A stretch of 34,487 nucleotides of DNA, from the NCBI GenBank assembly GCA_946482465.1, contig CAMLRL010000009.1, positions 1-34,487 of the forward strand, written 5' to 3'. This DNA comes from an uncultured Lactobacillus sp. GTDB taxonomy: Bacteria; Bacillota; Bacilli; Lactobacillales; Lactobacillaceae. The notes below the pieces were generated by a model that worked only from the letters and a program-made list of their open reading frames with translations, had not been told where the DNA came from and did not search any database. Every line of letters starts with the position of its first letter. Within the stretch, counting starts at the first letter, position 1. Shown piece after piece: positions 18,130-26,478 of this stretch. The position numbers and the translations under genes are program-made.

Positions 18130-18990
18130 TTACTCCGTATAATAAAGTATTGCATACGCACCCATTCCAGCATGTGTAGCAATAATAGGACTGGTTTCGC
18201 GGACCAAAACGTCTATTTTAGAATTAATATCTTTGATTTTTTGAGCAAAGTCAAGCAGTTTTTGGGGTGTCTCACCAGTGGCAACATAAGAAATGCCCAC
18301 TTCTTTGATCTTTTCCTTATTTGCTTCAATATCATCTAAAACACGTTTGTCAAAAGCCAAAGAAAATTTCTTGCCGCGACCTTTTTTAGCAATTTTCAGC
18401 TGACCATTTGGCATTTGCAATTCAATTCTAATATTAAGCATATTCGCGATTTTTCCTGCCAAAGGTCCTAAACGCCCACCCTTAATAACATTTTCCAAAT
18501 TAACGATTTGAAGATGCAAACGCTGCGTTTTTTTGATTTTTTCAATATGACTTAAAATTTCGGGAATAGTCTTACCAGCAGCGATATCTCGTGCAGCCGC
18601 TAATACTTGAAAGCCTTCAGATCTATCTGTTAATTCTGAATCTACTATATGTACTTGATCCGCTTTACCAGTTAGTTTGACTGCTTGCCGAGCGGCATCA
18701 ATCGTGCCGCTTAATACTTTTGCCAAGAAAATTCCAATAACTTCGCTGCCATCTTTTGTGAGCTCATTAATCGTATCAACCATAGTGCCAATAGGTGGTT
18801 GGCTGGTTTTCGGCAATTGCTCCGACTCGCTCATTTTTTGTACAAATTGTTGCCTGGTAATTTCCACACCATCTAAGTATGTCTCTCCATCAATTGTAAC
18901 CGACAAAGGCACAACGGTAATATGATATTTTTCAATTTCTTCCGGCGTTAATTGCGCGGAAGAATCTGTCAAAATTTTAATTTCTGACAA
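18130..18990 (-). CDS. DegV family fatty-acid-binding protein (TTG start)
   Basis: A 286-residue DegV-fold protein. Family members (FakB-like) bind a fatty acid and present it to the FakA kinase for phosphorylation. Visible motifs are ILTDSSAQL at the N-terminus, PLSV and YLDG in the first lobe, QLPKTSQPPIG with the conserved TSQP loop, and THAGMGAYAILYY at the end. Only TTG codons are available: one at 19005, and one at 18990 preceded by GAGGG with a 9-base gap. I chose 18990 because the protein then begins directly at SEIKILTDSS. It forms a short operon with yozE and is divergent from the hemolysin III gene. Confidence 0.9.
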   Translation of the reverse strand: MSEIKILTDSSAQLTPEEIEKYHITVVPLSVTIDGETYLDGVEITRQQFVQKMSESEQLPKTSQPPIGTMVDTINELTKDGSEVIGIFLAKVLSGTIDAARQAVKLTGKADQVHIVDSELTDRSEGFQVLAAARDIAAGKTIPEILSHIEKIKKTQRLHLQIVNLENVIKGGRLGPLAGKIANMLNIRIELQMPNGQLKIAKKGRGKKFSLAFDKRVLDDIEANKEKIKEVGISYVATGETPQKLLDFAQKIKDINSKIDVLVRETSPIIATHAGMGAYAILYYTE

Positions 18991-19028
18991 CGTTCTCGCC
19001 CTCAATTCTGCTTTGCTGTTCTCATTTA

Positions 19029-19065
19029 TGATAGAATGTGAACTGTATTAATTATAATCATTATA
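19029..19065. promoter_or_regulatory. Face-to-face -10 elements between degV and the hemolysin III gene
   Basis: TATAAT on the plus strand (19053-19058) and TATAAT on the minus strand (19060-19065) are separated by one base, forming a perfect palindrome. Neither has a good -35, so assignment of promoters to degV and to the gene at 19111 is tentative. Confidence 0.35.
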
Positions 19066-19110
19066 GCAAAAAAACTAGTAAAAAAAAGAAAGCGAACAAT
19101 CTGTTTCATA

Positions 19111-19776
19111 ATGAAAATGCAAAAAATTTGGCAAGAACCTGAGCAAAGACCGAAAAGCTACTATATTTTAGACAATACTCTCAGTGCAGTTACTCACGGA
19201 ATTGGCTTTTGTCTAGCTATAGCCGGCTTAGTATTGTTGATTATCAAAGCTGCTGCTACACATAGTCCACTTAGAATAGTTACCTTTACGATTTATGGTT
19301 CATGTCTGCTTCTTTTGTATCTCTTTTCTACGCTTTTTCACAGTCTGATTTTTACTAGAGCGCGCAATGTATTCCAGATCTTTGATCACTCATCAATTTA
19401 CCTCTTGATTGCCGGCTCTTACACACCCTACTCTTTAGTAGCAATTGGTGGCATGTGGGGTATTTTATTATTCAGCTTAGTCTGGCTAATTGCTATTTTT
19501 GGCATTGTTTACTACATTTTCAATAGGGGAAAACACGTCATATTAGATACCGTTTTATACGTCGCGATGGGCTGGCTCGTAATCTTAGCTGGCAACTATC
19601 TATACGTTAGGCTCAGTCCCGTTGGTTTCTGGCTTCTTGTTGGTGGCGGCGTAGCTTACACAGTCGGTGCTTTTTTATACACAATGAAAAGAATTCCTTT
19701 CATTCATGTAATCTGGCATTTGTTTGTGATATTAGGTTCAGCCTTAATGTATTTCTCTATCTTATTTTATGTTTAG
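19111..19776 (+). CDS. Hemolysin III family (TrhA/PAQR) membrane protein
   Basis: A 221-residue seven-helix membrane protein of the PAQR/hemolysin III family. Motifs: SAVTHGIGF in the first helix, STLFHSL after the second, DHSSIYLLIAGSYTP in the middle, and HVIWHLFVILGS in the last helix. The conserved Ser, His and Asp positions resemble the zinc site of the family. Bacterial members are linked to membrane fluidity homeostasis; a true haemolytic role is poorly supported. The ATG at 19111 has only a weak AGAAAG-like site about 20 bases upstream. It ends one base from the convergent cca stop, with no terminator in between. Confidence 0.9.
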   Translation: MKMQKIWQEPEQRPKSYYILDNTLSAVTHGIGFCLAIAGLVLLIIKAAATHSPLRIVTFTIYGSCLLLLYLFSTLFHSLIFTRARNVFQIFDHSSIYLLIAGSYTPYSLVAIGGMWGILLFSLVWLIAIFGIVYYIFNRGKHVILDTVLYVAMGWLVILAGNYLYVRLSPVGFWLLVGGGVAYTVGAFLYTMKRIPFIHVIWHLFVILGSALMYFSILFYV

Positions 19777-19777
19777 G

Positions 19778-20977
19778 TTATTCTATCTGGTTAAGAAAGT
19801 CCTCAATTGCCTCTTGAGTGTTTTCTACTTCACCCGCAATCACTTTTTGTTTAATTAACAAAAGAATCTGACCTAATTTTGGCCCCGGTTTAATGCCATT
19901 AGCAATTAAAAATTGACCGTCAACGGCTAATTCTGCATCCGCTTTGATTGGTAAGGCAGTGTAGCGGTCAACCAAAGCCTCAGAATTAACTGGTTGACCT
20001 AATATGTGAGCGACATCAATTGTGTTAAGCAAAATATTTTTTCCTGCAGAAAACAATTCAAAATCAGATGGTGATTTTTCAGAGAGCAGATCAAATAGAG
20101 CTACTATCTTTTTTACCTTTTCTGTCATCGCATTGGAATTCTTCCAGTCACGCATGAAGTGTCCAATTTCATTATTAGGTATTTTTAAAAGAATAATGAT
20201 CACTGCCCACAGGCTGGTTTCCATACTGGGATTAAACTTTAACTGGGGATAAATTGCCAACAAATCTTTTTTGCCGGCAAAATCTGGGACCCCTTCACTT
20301 AACTCAGTATCTAAAAAGACCTGAAAGGCTGCCCGTGAATTAGCCCCTGTTCCCATTTTGACAAACTCATCACGGATGCGTTCAACTGAAATTTTCGGCA
20401 ACAAATCATGAAATTCCCTGACCGCTTTTTTAGTTTTACTTTCAAGCTTGAAGTCTAATTGACTCATAAAGCGCACGGCTCTCATCATTCTTAATGCGTC
20501 TTCATGAAATCTGGTTGCCGGATCGCCAACAGCTTTTATCAGATGCTTTTTTAAGTCACTTAAACCGTTAAAGAGGTCAATTATCTCTCCTCTTGTATTC
20601 ATTGCTAAAGCGTTAATCGTAAAGTCACGCCTTTTTAAATCTTCCGCGAGGTTTTGTACAAACGTGACGTGATCAGGTCTGCGGAAGTCTTGGTAACCCG
20701 ATTCGGTTCTAAAAGTAGTAATTTCGTAACTGGCACCATCATTTAAAACCGTCACTGTTCCGTGTTTAATACCCGTATCGATAGATTTAGGGAAAAGATT
20801 TTTCACTTCGGCAGGATAAGCGCTGGTGGCAATATCAATATCATGGATAGGTCGCTTTAAAAGCAAATCACGAATAGAACCGCCTACAAAATATGCTTCA
20901 TATCCAGCCTCATTTAATTTATCAAGCACGGGAAATGCCGCAGTAAAAATAGGCGGTAAATTGTTTATTTTTTTCAT
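19778..20977 (-). CDS. cca: CCA tRNA nucleotidyltransferase
   Basis: Adds or repairs the 3' CCA end of tRNAs without a template. It has 399 residues and is a class II enzyme: GGSIRD at 32-37, the metal-binding Asp46 and Asp48 in [19 protein letters not shown] at about 112-121, and the [10 protein letters not shown] nucleotide-selection region near 165-180. Helical neck, body and tail domains follow. The ATG at 20977 has a weak GAGTTGAC site. It has a likely promoter in the gap to YitT and runs convergently into the hemolysin III gene. Confidence 0.96.
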   Translation of the reverse strand: MKKINNLPPIFTAAFPVLDKLNEAGYEAYFVGGSIRDLLLKRPIHDIDIATSAYPAEVKNLFPKSIDTGIKHGTVTVLNDGASYEITTFRTESGYQDFRRPDHVTFVQNLAEDLKRRDFTINALAMNTRGEIIDLFNGLSDLKKHLIKAVGDPATRFHEDALRMMRAVRFMSQLDFKLESKTKKAVREFHDLLPKISVERIRDEFVKMGTGANSRAAFQVFLDTELSEGVPDFAGKKDLLAIYPQLKFNPSMETSLWAVIIILLKIPNNEIGHFMRDWKNSNAMTEKVKKIVALFDLLSEKSPSDFELFSAGKNILLNTIDVAHILGQPVNSEALVDRYTALPIKADAELAVDGQFLIANGIKPGPKLGQILLLIKQKVIAGEVENTQEAIEDFLNQIE

Positions 20978-21018
20978 TTTTTAGTCAACTCATTTATTAG
21001 TGTTTTTTTATTTAATTT

Positions 21019-21046
21019 ATGTTAGTTTAAAGATAATATTTATCAA
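21019..21046 (-). promoter_or_regulatory. Candidate cca promoter
   Basis: Minus strand: -35 TTGATA (21041-21046), 16-base spacer, -10 TAACAT (21019-21024), about 41 bases before the cca ATG. It lies within the 85-base divergent gap between cca and the YitT gene; the opposing promoter was not resolved. Confidence 0.5.
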
Positions 21047-21062
21047 AGAAAGATTATGTATT

Positions 21063-21950
21063 ATGCAGAAAATCAACAAGAAAAATGTCATAGATCTGAT
21101 TATGATAGCAATTGGCTGCGCAATTTACGCCCTTAGTCTGGATATGATCTCTGTTCCGAACAAGCTTACAGACGGTGGAATTAGCGGGATCACATTGCTG
21201 CTGAGACATTTTTGGGGAATAAATATGGGGTTATCATCCCTTTTACTTAACATCCCCTTAATAATTTTAGGTTATCGTTTCATGGGTAAAAGGCCACTAG
21301 CCTATACCATTTGGGGAACTCTATGGTTATCATTTTTCCTGTGGTTTTGGCGCTTAATCCCTATTATATCTCAATTAAACTTAGAACACGACCTCTTCTT
21401 GTCGGCAATTTTAGCAGGAACGCTGTCCGGCATTGGTTTAGGACTAGTTTTTCGCTACAACGGGACTTCGGGCGGAACAGATATTATCGCAAGAATTATG
21501 CAAATAAAATTTGGCTTTTCTTCTGGAAAAGTGCTTCTTTTCTGCGACACCATCATTTTGCTGTCATCTTTATCATATTTAGACATTAAGCATATTATGT
21601 ATACGCTGGTAGCCGCCTTTATTCTTTCCAGAGTAATGGATGCTGTGCAACAAGGTGCCAATTCTGCTCGCGGTCTATTAATTATTTCGGATCATTACCA
21701 AGAAATCGCCCAAATGATTGACCTGAAATTAGATCGCGGCTTTACTTATTTTGAAGCTCGTGGTGGTTATAAAAAAACAAAGAGACCAGTGATTTACCTA
21801 GTAGTTTCTCCCAGAGAAATACCTGTGGTTAAAGAACTGATAGCCGCCGAGGATCCGCAAGCTTTTGTCAGTGTAATTGAAGTACACGAGGTTTTAGGCG
21901 AAGGCTTTACTTACAAGCAAAAAAGGCACCATTTACTAATTAGAAAATAG
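21063..21950 (+). CDS. YitT family membrane protein (DUF161/DUF2179)
   Basis: A 295-residue protein with five or six hydrophobic helices in the first 190 residues, including IMIAIGCAIYALSLDMI and the conserved VPNKLTDGGISGI loop, GLVFRYNGTSGGTDI and a further pair of helices. A cytoplasmic DUF2179 domain follows (about 210-290: RGFTYFEARGGYKK and FVSVIEVHEVLGEGF). The function of the family is unknown; transport has been proposed. The frame opens 21 codons earlier, but the ATG at 21063 has GAAAGA upstream and begins at the usual position. It is monocistronic, with a strong terminator. Confidence 0.92.
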   Translation: MQKINKKNVIDLIMIAIGCAIYALSLDMISVPNKLTDGGISGITLLLRHFWGINMGLSSLLLNIPLIILGYRFMGKRPLAYTIWGTLWLSFFLWFWRLIPIISQLNLEHDLFLSAILAGTLSGIGLGLVFRYNGTSGGTDIIARIMQIKFGFSSGKVLLFCDTIILLSSLSYLDIKHIMYTLVAAFILSRVMDAVQQGANSARGLLIISDHYQEIAQMIDLKLDRGFTYFEARGGYKKTKRPVIYLVVSPREIPVVKELIAAEDPQAFVSVIEVHEVLGEGFTYKQKRHHLLIRK

Positions 21951-21976
21951 TTTTAACTGGTTTAAATTTAAGCACA

Positions 21977-22002
21977 TAAAAAGCCCTAAACGGGCTTTTT
22001 TA
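21977..22002. terminator. Bidirectional terminator between YitT and the TPR gene
   Basis: AAGCCC (21981-21986) pairs with GGGCTT (21992-21997) around a 5-base loop, flanked by an A-run and a T-run, so it can serve both the YitT gene (+) and the TPR gene (-) whose stop is at 22016. Confidence 0.9.
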
Positions 22003-22015
22003 CTACGATACTTTT

Positions 22016-23275
22016 TTATTTAAAATTCAAGTTGTCATACATTTCCTGCATTTCTGTATCTTCAGGTTCAAGTTTCAGGTACTTTTCGAGCAGTTCTTTG
22101 ACAATTTCTTTGGCATTAGGCTCTGTATTGAAAAAGCGGATCATTTGTTTTAAAAATGCACTATTATCTTTAAATTCAGGATAGGCTAATAAAAATTCAC
22201 TTTTGGCCTTTGCACTTTGATCTAAATTTTGATAGGAAACTGCCAGATTCCAGTGCACTTGTGGTTCAAGATCTTCATCATCCAATTGCTTAAACAGAGC
22301 AATATTTTCTTCGTCTTTATTTTCTTTTACATAAAGATTAGATAATTGGATGCGTAATGCAATATTTTCAGGTAAAAATTTTATTCCCTTTTGCAATAAT
22401 TCTTCTGCAGTTTTAAAATCATTCATTCTTAGAGCAGCTTGGGCGCCTTTTTTATATAAAACTGGGTCAAGCTCATTATAGGCTATTCCAGCTTGAGCTG
22501 ACCGCAGTTCCTGCTCATTATTATGCTGCTGCTCGTATGCGTCAACTAACAGACGGTATGCGTTTACGTAATCAGGACTTTGATCAATTACTTCATTCAA
22601 GTATTTAATAGCCTGCTCATCTTTATGAACAGCAAGCATTACTAAGGCAGCCTGGTATTTACTGTCAATATCCAATATTTCGTTGCCGTTTTGGGAAATA
22701 ACTCTGCTAGCTTCTTCGTAGCGGCCTAATTTGGCTAAAGTTTGAAATAACCGATCATTCAAATTTACTTCGCTAAATGTTTTATGGCGCTTTAATAGAT
22801 CTTGGTATCTAGACAGTGCCTGCTCGTAACGCCCGCTGAGATAATCCAGTTCGGCTAAACCAAACTTGACGACTTCTTCATCAGGTGAAATTTTAGCAGC
22901 CTCTAAGAGCTTTTTATAGGCTGTTTCGAGCAAACCATTACTTTGATAATAATCTGCCTGCACTAATAAGCTGTCAAGATATGCAGCAGAGTCTGGTTTA
23001 ACACCATAAAGTAAAGTCAAGGCATCTTCGTCTTTGCCGTCATTTAATAAAATTTCAGCTAAATAGATTTTGAATAGGTCCTCTTTGGGAAAACGAGCAA
23101 TCAGACTACGGTATACTTCCTTAGCTAAGTCAGTAAAACCTAATCCTACAAGGTTTTCTGCCAATGATGCTAAAATTTCAGGTTCATCACTGTCTAAGGC
23201 TTTTTTCAATAAAATTTTTTCCTGAGAAAAATCTTGCCGTTCAATGGCATCAAGAAGTTGTTCTGAATAGCTCAT
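22016..23275 (-). CDS. Tetratricopeptide repeat protein (YpiA-like)
   Basis: A 419-residue soluble protein built almost wholly of helical TPR-type repeats. TPR consensus pieces recur, for example GLGFTDLAKEVYRSLIARFP, the YEQALSRYQDLLKRH repeat, AIKYLNEVIDQSPDYVNAYR, FKTAEELLQKGIKFLPEN and QSAKAKSEFLLAYPEF. The length and genomic position near hup resemble B. subtilis YpiA. It has no signal peptide or membrane segment. TPR proteins are interaction scaffolds, so the partner and role are unknown. The ATG at 23275 has GGAGG upstream. It sits between a hup terminator and the YitT terminator and is probably transcribed alone or by read-through from hup. Confidence 0.9.
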   Translation of the reverse strand: MSYSEQLLDAIERQDFSQEKILLKKALDSDEPEILASLAENLVGLGFTDLAKEVYRSLIARFPKEDLFKIYLAEILLNDGKDEDALTLLYGVKPDSAAYLDSLLVQADYYQSNGLLETAYKKLLEAAKISPDEEVVKFGLAELDYLSGRYEQALSRYQDLLKRHKTFSEVNLNDRLFQTLAKLGRYEEASRVISQNGNEILDIDSKYQAALVMLAVHKDEQAIKYLNEVIDQSPDYVNAYRLLVDAYEQQHNNEQELRSAQAGIAYNELDPVLYKKGAQAALRMNDFKTAEELLQKGIKFLPENIALRIQLSNLYVKENKDEENIALFKQLDDEDLEPQVHWNLAVSYQNLDQSAKAKSEFLLAYPEFKDNSAFLKQMIRFFNTEPNAKEIVKELLEKYLKLEPEDTEMQEMYDNLNFK

Positions 23276-23319
23276 TTTAATTCCTCCATGATTTATCTAC
23301 ATTTAAAATAATAACAAAC

Positions 23320-23352
23320 AAAAAAGATGATGGCGAATTAGCCACCATCTTT
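23320..23352 (-). terminator. Intrinsic terminator of hup
   Basis: Minus strand: GATGGTGGC (23341-23349), loop TAATTC, GCCATCATC (23326-23334), with a single G-T pair, then a six-base T-run. It lies about 20 bases after the hup stop. Confidence 0.9.
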
Positions 23353-23370
23353 TAAGTAAAAACTATTAAG

Positions 23371-23646
23371 CTATTTAACAGCTTCTTTAAGAGCCTTACC
23401 AGGTCTAAATGCTGGTACAACACTTGCTGGAATTTTAATTTCAGCGCCAGTTTGTGGATTACGTCCTTTACGGGCTGCACGCTTACGCACTTCAAAAGTT
23501 CCAAAGCCAATCAATTGTACTTTCTTACCCTTAGAAAGATCTTCTTGGATTGAGCTAAAGATTGCATCAACAGCTGTAGCTGCGTCTTTTTTTGTTAACT
23601 TTGTCTTTGATGCAACTTCACTAACTAATTCTGCTTTATTTGCCAT
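23371..23646 (-). CDS. hup: DNA-binding protein HU
   Basis: Nucleoid-associated histone-like protein of 91 residues that bends and compacts DNA as a homodimer. It shows the helical N-terminal body ([20 protein letters not shown]), the [20 protein letters not shown] core and the DNA-binding arm [15 protein letters not shown] with the intercalating Pro, ending [12 protein letters not shown]. The ribosome site is a strong AGGAGGTGA. Its own extended -10 promoter and a structured leader of about 100 bases precede it, and a terminator follows, which suits an abundant protein. Confidence 0.98.
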   Translation of the reverse strand: MANKAELVSEVASKTKLTKKDAATAVDAIFSSIQEDLSKGKKVQLIGFGTFEVRKRAARKGRNPQTGAEIKIPASVVPAFRPGKALKEAVK

Positions 23647-23669
23647 TGGGAATTCACCTCCTGAAACTT

Positions 23670-23748
23670 GAATCTCTAAAAAGATTCCTAACTAGTTCCT
23701 CAACAAAGGAACAAGGAATAAATGATTATCTAGATCACTATTTCCTTG
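23670..23748 (-). promoter_or_regulatory. Structured 5' leader of hup with three hairpins
   Basis: Three perfect inverted repeats lie in tandem in the leader: GAATCT/AGATTC (23670-23675 with 23682-23687), GTTCCT/AGGAAC (23695-23700 with 23707-23712) and CAAGGAA/TTCCTTG (23712-23718 with 23742-23748). The last sits at the predicted transcript start, and the first ends about 10 bases before the ribosome site. Possible roles are mRNA stability or autoregulation (inference). Confidence 0.4.
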
Positions 23749-23753
23749 AATTC

Positions 23754-23782
23754 AAAATAGCACAAAAGCCCTGCTACAACAA
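23754..23782 (-). promoter_or_regulatory. hup promoter
   Basis: Minus strand: -35 TTGTTG (23777-23782), 17-base spacer, extended -10 TGCTATTTT with hexamer at 23754-23759. Predicted start near 23747, giving a leader of about 100 bases. It lies in the der-hup gap, which has no der terminator. Confidence 0.7.
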
Positions 23783-23829
23783 GCAATTTAATCTAAAAAT
23801 GTGTTTTTTATGCATTTGCTAGATACAAA

Positions 23830-25140
23830 CTATTTTCTCTTACGTGGAATAATCTTAATTGGTGTTCCGGAAAAGTCAAAGTTGGCCCTTAACTGATTAG
23901 TTAAAAACCGCTCATAAGAAAAGTGCATTAATTCAGGGTCATTCACAAAAACAACAAAAGTGGGCGGATTAGTAGCAACTTGAGTCATGTAATAAACACG
24001 CAGTCTCTTACCCTTAATCATAGGTGTAGGAACTAACTTACTTGCTTCTAAAAGCAAGTCATTCAAGACACTTGACTTAATTCTTTGCTGCTGATTGCGA
24101 TAAACTTGCTTAACCATTTCTGGAATTTTTGCCAAATTCTGTCCGGTTTTAGCTGAAACAAATAAAATTGGAGCATAATCTAAATATTGAAATTCTGCTC
24201 GAATAGTTTGCTCAAACTCTTTGGCACTATTGCTATTCTTTTTTGGTAGATCCCATTTATTGACCACGATAATGATGCCGCGTCCTGCTTCATGGGCATA
24301 ACCCGCAACGTGCTTATCTTGCTCTCTGATACCGGTATCAGCATCCAGTACCAAACAAACTATATCGGAATGTTCAATAGCGCCCATCGCTCTCATAACT
24401 GAATACTTTTCAGTTTTTTCGTAAACTTTGCCCCTTTTTCTGATACCGGCTGTGTCCACGATTCTAAATTTAGTACCATCAGCCGTTTCAAATGGCGTGT
24501 CTACTGCATCCCGGGTAGTACCCTCTTCGTTATTAACGATGACCCGTTTTTCTCCCACAAGTTGATTTACAATGGAAGATTTTCCGACATTTGGTCGACC
24601 AATAACACTAAAAGATATTTGTTTGTTTTCGTTTTGATCTAAATCCTGCGGCAAGCTAGCAACAATGCGATCCAGCAAATCACCAATACCAGTTCCATGA
24701 ATACTTGAAATTGGGATAGGTTCACCAAATCCTAAGCTGTAAAAATCATATATATCCATGCGCTGTTCAGGATTATCAGCCTTATTGACGGCTAAGATTA
24801 CCGGCTTCTTAGTCTGATAGAGCATTTGCGCAATTCGTTCATCAAGACTAGTTAAGTGGTTGGTCACACTAGTTAAGATGACAATTACATCAGCTTCTTC
24901 AATCGCTATTTCTGCTTGAGCCCTAATCTCATCTTCAATATTGCTGCCTGACCAAGTTATACCGCCAGTGTCAATTAAATCGAATTTATGACCCAACCAT
25001 TCTGCTTGAGCATAATTGCGATCTCTAGTTACACCTGGCTTATCTTCGACTATTGCTAAACGTTGATTAATAATCCGGTTGAAAAGCGTTGATTTACCAA
25101 CATTTGGCTGTCCAACTATTGCAACAACGGGTAAAACCAT
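23830..25140 (-). CDS. der: Ribosome-assembly GTPase Der (EngA)
   Basis: Tandem-GTPase factor for 50S subunit maturation, 436 residues. The first G domain has GQPNVGKST at 9-17, DTGG (G3) and NKAD (G4); the second has GRPNVGKSS at about 182-190, [11 protein letters not shown] and NKWD. A KH-like C-terminal domain ends [12 protein letters not shown]. The ATG at 25140 has AAGGAGG. The rpsA terminator lies immediately upstream, ending 8 bases before the ribosome site, so der depends on read-through or an unseen promoter. The cmk-rpsA-der-hup order matches Bacillus apart from missing gpsA. Confidence 0.97.
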   Translation of the reverse strand: MVLPVVAIVGQPNVGKSTLFNRIINQRLAIVEDKPGVTRDRNYAQAEWLGHKFDLIDTGGITWSGSNIEDEIRAQAEIAIEEADVIVILTSVTNHLTSLDERIAQMLYQTKKPVILAVNKADNPEQRMDIYDFYSLGFGEPIPISSIHGTGIGDLLDRIVASLPQDLDQNENKQISFSVIGRPNVGKSSIVNQLVGEKRVIVNNEEGTTRDAVDTPFETADGTKFRIVDTAGIRKRGKVYEKTEKYSVMRAMGAIEHSDIVCLVLDADTGIREQDKHVAGYAHEAGRGIIIVVNKWDLPKKNSNSAKEFEQTIRAEFQYLDYAPILFVSAKTGQNLAKIPEMVKQVYRNQQQRIKSSVLNDLLLEASKLVPTPMIKGKRLRVYYMTQVATNPPTFVVFVNDPELMHFSYERFLTNQLRANFDFSGTPIKIIPRKRK

Positions 25141-25160
25141 TTTTCAGCCTCCTTCATAAA

Positions 25161-25186
25161 TAAAAAAACCGACTTAAAAAGTCGGT
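25161..25186 (-). terminator. Intrinsic terminator of rpsA, abutting der
   Basis: Minus strand: ACCGACT (25180-25186), 5-base loop, AGTCGGT (25168-25174), then a six-base T-run. It lies 14 bases after the rpsA stop and about 22 bases before the der ATG. Confidence 0.9.
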
Positions 25187-25200
25187 CTCTTCATTAAAAA

Positions 25201-26406
25201 TTAACGACGATCTTTTAATTGGTCACCTATGATATCACCTAAAGCAAAGCCATTATCATCATTGTTCATGTACTTCTTGTTAACCGAGTTCCGATTGTAT
25301 GAACCGCGTGATTGGTTGCCTTCATTTTCAGAACTCTTAGGCTCAGCAGCCTTCATTGAAAGTGAAATACGACGTTCATTAGGGTCAATGTTTAAAACTT
25401 TGACTTTAACTGTTTGACCAACCTTTAACACATCACTTGGCTTATCAACATGCTTATAAGAAATTTCTGAAACATGTACCAAACCTTGAATGCCATCAGC
25501 TACTTCAACAAAGGCACCGAAGTTAGTTAAAGATTTTACTTCGCCTTCAAACACATCTCCTTCGTGTAAGTCAGCTGTGGCTTGTTCGAATGGAGAAGGT
25601 TCAGTTTGCTTAATCGAAAGGGAGATGCGATGCCTATCATCATCAATACCAATTACTTTAACTTTAACATCTTGACCAGCCTTCAAAACATCGCTTGGCT
25701 TATCAACATGCTTATATGAAATCTCGGATATGTGGACTAAACCGTCAACACCACCAACATCAACAAAAGCTCCGAAGTTAGTTAAACGAGAAACTTTACC
25801 TTCAACAACATCACCAACAACTAATTGAGATGCTACCTTATCAAAAGCTTCTTCACGTTCTTCTTCAATTAAGTCCTTGTGAGAAAGAATTAAGCGATTC
25901 TTACTTGGATCAATTTCGGTAATCTTAAGCTTCATGGTCTTGCCAATGAAAGGCTTAAGATCTGAAACGTAACGGTTAGAAATCAGTGAAGCTGGCAAGA
26001 AACCTCTTGTGCCAACATCAACTAACAAACCACCACGTACAGATGAAGTTACAGTACCTTCGATAGTCTTACCTTCTTCGAAGTCCTTTTGTAATTCATC
26101 GTAAGCTTCTCTTTCCTTTAAGCGGGTAACTGAGAAGAAGAATTCTCCGTTTTCTTTGTCACCGCCAGCTTTTCTCAAAACCAAAGCTTTGAACTTGTCG
26201 CCTGGCTTAACGGCTTCACGTAGGTCAACATTGCGATCTGAAGTGTATTCACGACGAGGAATCACACCTTCAACGCCGGCATTTACGACACCAACATCAA
26301 TTTGACCTTCTTCAACGTCTAATACTTCAACATCTACGATATCTCCGACCTCAACTCCTTGCATTTGCTTTAATGCATCTAAAAATTGATTACTGTTTTC
26401 TGACAT
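25201..26406 (-). CDS. rpsA: Ribosomal protein S1 homologue (four S1 domains)
   Basis: RNA-binding protein of 401 residues with four OB-fold S1 repeats at about 18-92, 108-174, 192-262 and 278-348, then a polar disordered tail. Repeats three and four share the stretch SEISYKHVDKPSDVLK. Four repeats, not six, is the firmicute form (YpfD-like), whose role at the ribosome is less clear than in E. coli. The ATG at 26406 has GGGAGGT upstream. It follows cmk by 72 bases, as in Bacillus and E. coli. A strong terminator follows. Confidence 0.94.
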   Translation of the reverse strand: MSENSNQFLDALKQMQGVEVGDIVDVEVLDVEEGQIDVGVVNAGVEGVIPRREYTSDRNVDLREAVKPGDKFKALVLRKAGGDKENGEFFFSVTRLKEREAYDELQKDFEEGKTIEGTVTSSVRGGLLVDVGTRGFLPASLISNRYVSDLKPFIGKTMKLKITEIDPSKNRLILSHKDLIEEEREEAFDKVASQLVVGDVVEGKVSRLTNFGAFVDVGGVDGLVHISEISYKHVDKPSDVLKAGQDVKVKVIGIDDDRHRISLSIKQTEPSPFEQATADLHEGDVFEGEVKSLTNFGAFVEVADGIQGLVHVSEISYKHVDKPSDVLKVGQTVKVKVLNIDPNERRISLSMKAAEPKSSENEGNQSRGSYNRNSVNKKYMNNDDNGFALGDIIGDQLKDRR

Positions 26407-26478
26407 TATTTACCTCCCAATATCATACTCTAATTTTAAATGAAAGTTAGAGATTTTTCTACTGTTTTATCCCCTTTT

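Noticed and set aside
19111-19776. Hemolysin III as a virulence toxin
   Set aside because: The sequence is a PAQR-type membrane protein; the family name is historical and bacterial homologues are linked to membrane homeostasis.
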